A DNA stretch of 5,650 bases from Desulfuromonas sp. SDB (GTDB lineage: Bacteria > SDB-A). Shown in pieces: positions 1 through 4,745 of the stretch. The notes below the pieces were generated by a model that saw only the letters and a program-made list of their open reading frames with translations, was not told the DNA's origin and did not search any database. Position 1 is the stretch's first letter. Each line of letters begins with the position of its first letter. Location: positions 1-5,650 of the forward strand of contig LKUE01000350.1 in NCBI GenBank assembly GCA_001412365.1, written 5' to 3'. The position numbers and the translations under genes were made by a program.

Positions 1-69
1 AAATTAGGGCATTAACTGCCAAAAAAATAACCTTGCTTGTTAATATTAATATATAATACACAATTCACC

Positions 70-131
70 TTAATTGATACACATATTTATTGAGACATAA
101 TTTCGAATATTATAAATAATTTATCAATTAA
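70..131. repeat. AT-rich 10-bp inverted repeat with 42-base spacer
   Basis: TTAATTGATA (70-79) and TATCAATTAA (122-131) are exact reverse complements. The surrounding stretch 1-196 is very AT-rich and shows no credible gene, RNA or terminator. In such composition an arm pair of this length can arise by chance, so a binding-site role is only a possibility. Confidence 0.3.
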
Positions 132-196
132 TAATCATAAACAAAAGAAGATTTTACATTTTATTTAAATCAATTTCTGTAGCAAGCCACCTTGAC

Positions 197-403
197 CTAT
201 TTCTTTTTCTCCTCAGCTATCATATCTCTTTTTGCCGCAGTAGTGGCAATGAGTTCAATAATTTCAGAGAACCATTCAACAAATTCACTGTAAGGGAATC
301 AAAGGCATTTACCACCATATACATGGTGGTGGGAGCACCAAATCCCAAGGTTTAATTCCTCAAGATAAAGATTGCTTATTGAAGGGACAATTTGTTCAAC
401 AGA
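197..403 (-). pseudogene. Possible decayed or frameshifted coding remnant
   Basis: This is a tentative call. One minus-strand frame runs from a stop at 406-404 to TAG at 199-197, broken by a single TGA at 301-299. Its end reads SEFVEWFSEIIELIATTAAK then RDMIAEEKKK, an amphipathic helical, protein-like sequence. Upstream of the TGA the same frame reads VEQIVPSISNLYLEELNLG. An overlapping frame (351-223) reads GFGAPTTMYMVVNAFDSL, so a pair of compensating frameshifts would give one continuous helical protein. There is no clear start codon or ribosome binding site. The stretch is less AT-rich than the flanking DNA (1-180 and 400-440). No family was recognised. It may be chance in short frames; sequencing or assembly error is also possible. 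Confidence 0.27.
311..330. repeat. Perfect 8-bp hairpin
   Basis: ACCACCAT (311-318) and ATGGTGGT (323-330) are exact reverse complements with a 4-base loop (ATAC). Neither strand shows a T-run directly after it, and it lies 109 bases beyond the stop of the STAS-like gene, so it is a poor intrinsic terminator. It falls inside the possible coding remnant. Confidence 0.5.
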
Positions 404-438
404 TTAGTTAGAAAATTATTTTTAACTTTCTTAAATTA

Positions 439-786
439 TTAATCAATCAGCCACTTCTCCGCTTTTTCCCAGGAAGTGAAATCCTTCACATTTAAACCTC
501 TATTTCTAGCTGCTGTTTCTCCTAATAGATCCTCTTTCATTTGATCTTCTCTCAGCACCACCGCAACTTTTACTCCTAGATAATAACTTGCTCCATGTTT
601 TCCAATTGAATATCTATCCACTATGCTGATATCTCCGGACAATTCAGTTAATATTGCCATTATTTTATTAACTCTGTCTTTCTTACATATCTCCGCAATT
701 TGGGTTATTTGTCGATTTACATTTTCTGCATTAAACTCACCTTCAAGGATGAATTCATAGTATCTATCTTTTTTTTGGAGTTTCAT
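439..786 (-). CDS. STAS/SpoIIAA-like domain protein, 115 residues
   Basis: Small cytosolic single-domain protein with no signal peptide or membrane segment. The pattern fits the STAS/SEC14-like (SpoIIAA-like) alpha/beta fold: a first strand YYEFILEGEF (9-18), helix ENVNRQITQIAEICKKD (21-37), strand KIMAILTELSGDIS (41-54), helix VDRYSIGKHGASYY (56-69), strand VKVAVVLRE (72-80), then AARNRGLNVKDFTSWEKAEK (92-111). The internal motif with DRY after the second strand followed by the KVAVV strand is typical of small uncharacterised STAS-like proteins I recall from environmental bacteria. The position of the SpoIIAA phosphoserine is not clear. Such proteins may bind lipids or act in partner switching, but no partner kinase or anti-sigma gene is visible. 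The ATG has no Shine-Dalgarno (upstream is GATTATTTATTT); no other in-frame ATG occurs before residue 43, so this start is the best. It ends in TAA. Confidence 0.8.
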   Translation of the reverse strand: MKLQKKDRYYEFILEGEFNAENVNRQITQIAEICKKDRVNKIMAILTELSGDISIVDRYSIGKHGASYYLGVKVAVVLREDQMKEDLLGETAARNRGLNVKDFTSWEKAEKWLID

Positions 787-826
787 AAATAAATAATCTA
801 AATTACTTTTTTTAAATGATATTTAC

Positions 827-855
827 AGGATAAAAATATCTGCAATTGAAGTCAA
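827..855 (-). promoter_or_regulatory. Candidate sigma70-like promoter of the STAS-like gene
   Basis: TTGACT (855-850, five of six consensus matches) and TATCCT (832-827, four of six) are separated by exactly 17 bases on the minus strand. The predicted start near 820 gives a leader of roughly 34 bases to the ATG at 786. It lies downstream of the operon's hairpin, so the small gene would be expressed independently of the PorV operon. Confidence 0.45.
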
Positions 856-967
856 GTTCAATAATCTAATTAAATTATGTTATTAAGCTATTTAATCAAC
901 TCTTATACATTAATAGGGAAAAATAATATTTAAGAAACCCAGTTGATTTCCAGATAATTGAAAAGGA

Positions 968-997
968 CTAGGCTGCCTGCCAGAGGCAGGCAGCTAG
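968..997 (-). terminator. GC-rich hairpin, probable terminator of the secreted protein / PorV operon
   Basis: Perfect 10-bp arms at 972-981 and 985-994 (GCTGCCTGCC / GGCAGGCAGC) enclose a 3-base loop. CTA (968-970) pairs with TAG (995-997) around one bulged base (971). On the minus strand the stem is followed by TCCTTTTCAATT, a short and imperfect U-tract. It begins 41 bases after the PorV-like stop and sits before the promoter of the next gene, which is the right place for an operon terminator. The arms are far more GC-rich than their surroundings. The overlapping palindrome CAGCTAGCTG (991-1000) offers an alternative fold. A dispersed genomic palindrome is an alternative reading. Confidence 0.55.
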
Positions 998-999
998 CT

Positions 1000-1028
1000 G
1001 GAGAAGGCAGAAGAAAAGAAGAGAAAAT
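1000..1028 (-). other. Pyrimidine-rich transcript segment between PorV-like stop and hairpin
   Basis: Read on the minus strand, 28 of 29 bases are C or T, with a single G at 1008. It starts 10 bases after the PorV-like stop codon and ends just before the GC-rich hairpin. Unstructured C/U-rich RNA next to a terminator could help Rho loading or simply be a low-complexity tract. No function can be assigned. Confidence 0.5.
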
Positions 1029-1038
1029 TAACTTAATT

Positions 1039-2040
1039 TTAGAAATCTGTTCCCAGAGAAATACGGTGTACATCACCTAAATTGCGGTAAGAAGTGTAGG
1101 AATAATCCAAGTTAATAAGTATTCTGCCCTGGTACTGGGATTTAATTCCTAATCCGGTGGAAAATCTTTCTTCCCCAAACAGGGAACTATTTTGATTCAC
1201 ACTTCCATTATCGTTAATTTCCTGAACTCGATAAAAACCCGGTTTCAATCCCAGTCTGCAAAACAGAAAATCATGGTAGGAATACTCCAATCCCAACTGG
1301 AGATGATTTTCCATATAAACCGGATTAGTAAGTTCAATGCTGCACCATAATTCATGTTCATTTATCTGTAAGGGGACAAAAGACAATCCCAGGTTAAATT
1401 CCCGAGGCAGGGGAAAATCCTCTTCGATGAAAGAACTTTCCTTTCCCAGATTTTGAAACGCTATCCCCAGACGAATAGTTTTAAAATGAGGATCAAAAAT
1501 AATCCCGAGATCATAAACCAATTGATTAGCCTGATAATCATGAATATTACTTTGAATGTACTTAACTGAAAATCCTGCACTTAACTCATCAGTTATAATC
1601 CGGGCGTAGCTAAGTCCCATGTAAACATCCCGGGCTCCAAACTTTCTACCGGTTCTTCCCAGTGAATCAACGGAAAATCCGTAACCTACCGGGGAAGTTT
1701 CCACCATATCACTTATACCCAGGTGTTGAAATTGAATCCCCAAAACTCCAATTTTTCTTCCAAAATTATAATTCATCCCGAAATAGCTGCAGTAAATATC
1801 AGCAAAATACCTGGTAATCCCAAAGGTTGCCGCTAAATTCTTTTCATTGCCAACTACTGCTGCAGGGTTGTAATAAGCAGCAGAGCCATCAGATTGTCCG
1901 CTGGTCAATGCACCCGCCAATCCAGCTCCCCGGGCATCAGGAGGAATAGTCAGAAACATAAAACCGCTGGTTCCCGCGGTTGAATATCCCATTAACCAAA
2001 TCGGCAGGAGTATTAACAGCGAAATAAAATAAATTTTCAT
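1039..2040 (-). CDS. PorV/PorQ-family outer-membrane beta-barrel protein
   Basis: Complete 333-residue protein. An N-terminal signal peptide (residues 1 to about 22, cleavage probably near STA|GTSG) is followed by the signature region of this family: GTSGFMFLTIPPDARGAGLA (23-42), then GALTSGQSDGSAAYYNPAAV (43-62). The rest alternates short polar turns with amphipathic strands (for example LAATFGITRYFADIYCSYFG and LSAGFSVKYIQSN) and ends in the aromatic F of SLGTDF, as expected for a barrel inserted by BamA. Family knowledge: PorV of the type IX secretion system is a FadL-like barrel that binds cargo with C-terminal sorting domains and shuttles it to the attachment complex; many FCB genomes carry several paralogues of unknown partner. 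Here it lies 10 bases after a cargo-like gene, so I infer a dedicated partner. It could instead be PorQ-like or a plain barrel, so I give no symbol. It ends in TAA and is followed by a probable terminator. Confidence 0.88.
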   Translation of the reverse strand: MKIYFISLLILLPIWLMGYSTAGTSGFMFLTIPPDARGAGLAGALTSGQSDGSAAYYNPAAVVGNEKNLAATFGITRYFADIYCSYFGMNYNFGRKIGVLGIQFQHLGISDMVETSPVGYGFSVDSLGRTGRKFGARDVYMGLSYARIITDELSAGFSVKYIQSNIHDYQANQLVYDLGIIFDPHFKTIRLGIAFQNLGKESSFIEEDFPLPREFNLGLSFVPLQINEHELWCSIELTNPVYMENHLQLGLEYSYHDFLFCRLGLKPGFYRVQEINDNGSVNQNSSLFGEERFSTGLGIKSQYQGRILINLDYSYTSYRNLGDVHRISLGTDF

Positions 2041-2044
2041 TTTT

Positions 2045-2050
2045 CCTCCT
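2045..2050 (-). promoter_or_regulatory. Ribosome binding site of the PorV-like gene, abutting the upstream stop
   Basis: AGGAGG follows the TAG stop (2053-2051) of the 832-residue protein with no gap, then AAAA, then the ATG at 2040-2038. A ribosome terminating on the first gene would cover this site, which favours translational coupling or reinitiation. It also settles the start codon. Confidence 0.85.
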
Positions 2051-4549
2051 CTATTTTACAATGGCTAATTTACCGGTTTGAGTGTTCCCACCCGGTTCCT
2101 CCACTACAAAAAGATATATCCCGCTAACCACTTCCTGACCGGAGATGTTCTTCAAATCCCAATTTTCATAACCATATTGCTGGTGGTTTAAAAGGCGGAC
2201 CATTTCCCCAGACAGGGTAAAAATTTTGATCTCACATGGGGGAGGAAGGTTGATAAAACAGATTCTCTTTTGTCCCTCCGTCTCCCATGGATTATCCCCA
2301 CTACAGTAGTTGACATCTCCCCGGTAAGGATTAGGAACCGCTAACACCGGTTCTTCATCGGAAAGTTGATCGGAATAAGGGACTACAATTGCTTTGACCG
2401 CATTTTCCTCAATATCATTTTCCACAGGTAGAGCTCCGGTAAGAGGATTGCCAAAATCAAAACCGGTTACCGAATACTCAACTTCATTGAAGGTGGTTTG
2501 ATTGCTGTCAATATAAACATATCGGTAGATATCCTGATAGGGATAAAGGGAATTTAGAGCAGGATTAACTCTTAACTGCACTTCCAGTTTATAAATAGTA
2601 TCTTCATAACTGGAATTAGGAGCTCTAATTGAATCCAGCTCAATCCAGTTGCCGTATCCGTAACCATTTCCCAGAGGAACTTGAACTAATGGAGATAGAG
2701 GGTCATCCGGATATAATCTTATCATCCTGCTACCTCGATCAAATTGACAAAGAAGAGTCCAATGTATCCCGTCTCCTGATCTTTTGTAAATCCGGTAACC
2801 CTGAAAATCTTCATAACCAGGGTAAAATAAATCCTCCTCCACCTGCTCATCCGGCAGTAAATTCCAAAGACTGTCTTTGGTTGAATCCTGGGCAATTCTT
2901 TCCCTCTTGCCCCAGAGTACACAGACATCGGTTGCCCGGGGAACTCCGGGAATCACCATTATTTCAGGATAATTCGGTTCCCGGGGACCAGAGTAATCAG
3001 GAATGCCGTCTCCGGTCCATTCAACTGTATCTCCCTGGATAACTACCGGTTCAGGCCAGGAGAAAAAAGGATTTAATGTATCTGCATATACAGTGTCCCC
3101 AGGGATTATACCCGCCCATAGTTGGTGAGTAATGGCATGGGGACCGTTTTCAATTTCAGTTACAATACCCGGATTATCGTAGAAATCCATTGCCAATTTA
3201 GCATTAAGTCCTAAATCAGTAAAATCATAACGGTAAGGGGACCAGGAACTATCAGCCAGGGTATCTCCCGGCTGGATGAAGGGATGATTGTTCCAGGAAG
3301 GAGGATCACTGTACAGTTGGAAATCCTCTCCCCCCACCACTGCAAACACCAGTTTAACCGTATCTCCGGGCATAAAAGTTGAATCATTAACCGGCAAATT
3401 ATTCCGATAAACGGGGTAAATCGGCCCCCAGGACAGCAGGAAACGGGAATCACTGATAATAGTATCTCCCCCTGCATACGGTCCTTTAATATCAATTTGA
3501 TCGGGATCCACCGCATTATTTGCCATCAGCAGCCATTTCAGTATATCCGCCCAGTAAGCATCATAGGAAGGAGTTCCCGGATTGGGATAACCTACATAAT
3601 TAGCAAAAAGATTATCAAATGGATTGTCTGGATAAGCCGGTCCCCAATCCCGGTAGATACTGTTTTGATCGGCAATCCACCAGTTATAGGAAGTGTTAAC
3701 CTGGGAATTAGGAGTTCGTAATACCCGTATCCCCACCGCATCCGGAGTGGCAATGCCATAAGTGGTTCCGGAAACCCCAATAAAGCAGGAATTAGCCATC
3801 CAGGCGATATTCAAGCTGTCCTTGGGATTGAGAGGATTTCCTCCACAATTGGAAGGAAGACAATTTAAAAATCCGGTTACATCATCTTTTGATTTATCCC
3901 CTGAATATAATGCGCCGGTAGGACCGCAATCACCATCATAATAAATTCCTAAATGCATCTGCTTAAGATGCTGGGAGCCAATGTTAACTACGGTCATTTC
4001 GAAAATTATGAAATCTTCGGAAAACTCATCTGACCAGGAGTAACTCTTTTCAATCACCTTAATTCCCAGGGGATTATGATAAGGATCCAATGTCGTTATG
4101 GAAGGATCAGTATAGGTGTCGTAGTACACTGCCCTAAAATCCTGTTCAGAAATAGCAGTAGAATCGTATAAAGGTGAGTTAACTAAAATGGATAACTCCA
4201 CAATGGAATCTCCGGGAGTATCACCGGGATAGAACTCACCATTGTGCTGCCATCCATCAACTCCTACACTGCAAAAAGTATCGTTACCTACCAGGGCAGA
4301 AATCCATATCGCTCCCTGGTAAAGGTATTCCTGATCACTGTAGGCTGGGTAAATCAAAGAAACAGGACAAATTCCCCAATTTCCACCATTCCCGAAATAC
4401 CCATAGTTAGTGGTATTCAGCCACATATTACCCACATCATGAATTTTGGTGTGGGTAAAAGGATCACCTTCGGGCAAATTTAACCCTGGCTGATGAGCAT
4501 AGACAGCAGTTGAAAAAATCAGGATTAAACTCAACAATATTCTCTTCAT
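2051..4549 (-). CDS. Large secreted protein with T9SS type A-like C-terminal sorting domain
   Basis: Complete 832-residue exported protein of unknown specific function. Residues 1-18 form a Sec signal peptide (MKR, a hydrophobic stretch, probable cleavage AVYA|HQ). Residues about 35-110 (HDVGNMWLNTTNYGYFGNGG, then YLYQGAIWISALVGNDT and VDGW) resemble the N-terminal module common in large secreted proteins of KSB1/Marinimicrobia-type genomes; this is recognition from memory, not a search. Residues 175-210 carry an EMTVVNIG...GIYYDGDCG beta-sandwich-like segment. GDT turns recur at 109, 361, 395, 428, 484 and 506. At 513-519 GDGIPDY resembles a thrombospondin type 3-like calcium loop, and 530-605 look like a fibronectin III-like domain with the typical YEDFQGYRIYKRSGDG. 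Residues about 737-832 form the sorting domain: VPNPYRG, IKIFTLSGEMVRLL, GQEVVSGIYLF and the terminal GKLAIVK. It has eleven cysteines. Inferred fate is export across the outer membrane and surface attachment or release. No catalytic motif was recognised, so it may be structural or adhesive. It is the first gene of a pair with the PorV-like gene and ends in TAG. Confidence 0.88.
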   Translation of the reverse strand: MKRILLSLILIFSTAVYAHQPGLNLPEGDPFTHTKIHDVGNMWLNTTNYGYFGNGGNWGICPVSLIYPAYSDQEYLYQGAIWISALVGNDTFCSVGVDGWQHNGEFYPGDTPGDSIVELSILVNSPLYDSTAISEQDFRAVYYDTYTDPSITTLDPYHNPLGIKVIEKSYSWSDEFSEDFIIFEMTVVNIGSQHLKQMHLGIYYDGDCGPTGALYSGDKSKDDVTGFLNCLPSNCGGNPLNPKDSLNIAWMANSCFIGVSGTTYGIATPDAVGIRVLRTPNSQVNTSYNWWIADQNSIYRDWGPAYPDNPFDNLFANYVGYPNPGTPSYDAYWADILKWLLMANNAVDPDQIDIKGPYAGGDTIISDSRFLLSWGPIYPVYRNNLPVNDSTFMPGDTVKLVFAVVGGEDFQLYSDPPSWNNHPFIQPGDTLADSSWSPYRYDFTDLGLNAKLAMDFYDNPGIVTEIENGPHAITHQLWAGIIPGDTVYADTLNPFFSWPEPVVIQGDTVEWTGDGIPDYSGPREPNYPEIMVIPGVPRATDVCVLWGKRERIAQDSTKDSLWNLLPDEQVEEDLFYPGYEDFQGYRIYKRSGDGIHWTLLCQFDRGSRMIRLYPDDPLSPLVQVPLGNGYGYGNWIELDSIRAPNSSYEDTIYKLEVQLRVNPALNSLYPYQDIYRYVYIDSNQTTFNEVEYSVTGFDFGNPLTGALPVENDIEENAVKAIVVPYSDQLSDEEPVLAVPNPYRGDVNYCSGDNPWETEGQKRICFINLPPPCEIKIFTLSGEMVRLLNHQQYGYENWDLKNISGQEVVSGIYLFVVEEPGGNTQTGKLAIVK

Positions 4550-4554
4550 TTTAT

Positions 4555-4563
4555 CCTCCTTTC
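4555..4563 (-). promoter_or_regulatory. Strong ribosome binding site of the 832-residue protein
   Basis: GAAAGGAGG on the minus strand is a near-perfect complement to the 16S rRNA 3' end. It is separated from the ATG at 4549-4547 by five bases (ATAAA), an ideal distance, and it fixes the start of the downstream gene. Confidence 0.85.
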
Positions 4564-4692
4564 TTATTTTTTAATTTAAATAGCAATATCTATACCGGAA
4601 ATTATTTAAATTTTTACAAAAATGAATATGACTTGATTAAATAATTTACGGTAAAATTTTAGATTAGGGAGAATAGAGGTTCAGATTGCAAT

Positions 4693-4738
4693 AGTCATGA
4701 CTGTTACATTTATATAACAGTTGTAATTACAATGTCAT
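4693..4738. promoter_or_regulatory. Cluster of overlapping palindromes, candidate operator
   Basis: Three dyads lie side by side. AGTCATGACT (4693-4702) is a perfect 10-bp palindrome. CTGTTA (4701-4706) pairs with TAACAG (4715-4720) across an 8-base centre that is itself nearly symmetric. TTGTAATTACAA (4721-4732) is a perfect 12-bp palindrome. In addition ATGAC (4697-4701) and GTCAT (4734-4738) bracket the group. Relative to the proposed promoter these fall on the start region, the -10 box and the -35/-10 spacer, which is where repressor or activator sites usually sit. The stems are AT-rich and lack a GC core, so a terminator for the kinase gene is less likely. Which protein would bind is unknown. 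Confidence 0.45.
4709..4738 (-). promoter_or_regulatory. Candidate sigma70-like promoter for the secreted protein / PorV operon
   Basis: On the minus strand ATGACA (4738-4733, five of six matches to TTGACA) is followed after 18 bases by TATAAA (4714-4709, five of six matches to TATAAT). Transcription would start near 4702, giving a leader of about 150 bases before the ATG at 4549. The -35 element lies just 7 bases past the kinase stop codon. A perfect 12-bp palindrome fills most of the spacer. This is only a consensus match in AT-rich DNA, and FCB bacteria may use other consensus sequences, so confidence is moderate. Confidence 0.42.
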
Positions 4739-4745
4739 AATGGAA

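Noticed and set aside
299-301. In-frame TGA read as selenocysteine or as a recoded tryptophan/glycine
   Set aside because: The four real genes end in TAA or TAG and use TGG for tryptophan with no internal TGA. No convincing selenocysteine insertion hairpin follows the TGA. Decay or frameshift is simpler.
406-427. AT-rich imperfect hairpin 12 bases after the STAS-like stop as a terminator
   Set aside because: The stem is almost entirely A-T with a mismatch, and no U-run follows on the minus strand, so it would not be a stable intrinsic terminator.
894-948. Inverted repeat AATCAACT / AGTTGATT around the STAS-like upstream region
   Set aside because: The 8-bp arms are separated by 39 bases in AT-rich DNA. 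This is easily due to chance and does not overlap the proposed promoter.
2629-3042. 137-codon plus-strand open frame opposite the 832-residue gene
   Set aside because: It lies fully antisense to a well-supported gene, has a proline-, serine- and cysteine-rich sequence without domain pattern and no ribosome binding site. It is a shadow frame.
3211-3780. Further open frames on both strands inside the 832-residue gene
   Set aside because: They have low-complexity compositions rich in I, P and R, no start signals, and conflict with the continuous domain pattern of the real gene.
4561-4692. Riboswitch or structured leader in the roughly 150-base 5' region of the secreted protein gene
   Set aside because: The leader is AT-rich, with only a small TTTAC/GTAAA dyad, and no recognised aptamer core or terminator/antiterminator pair.
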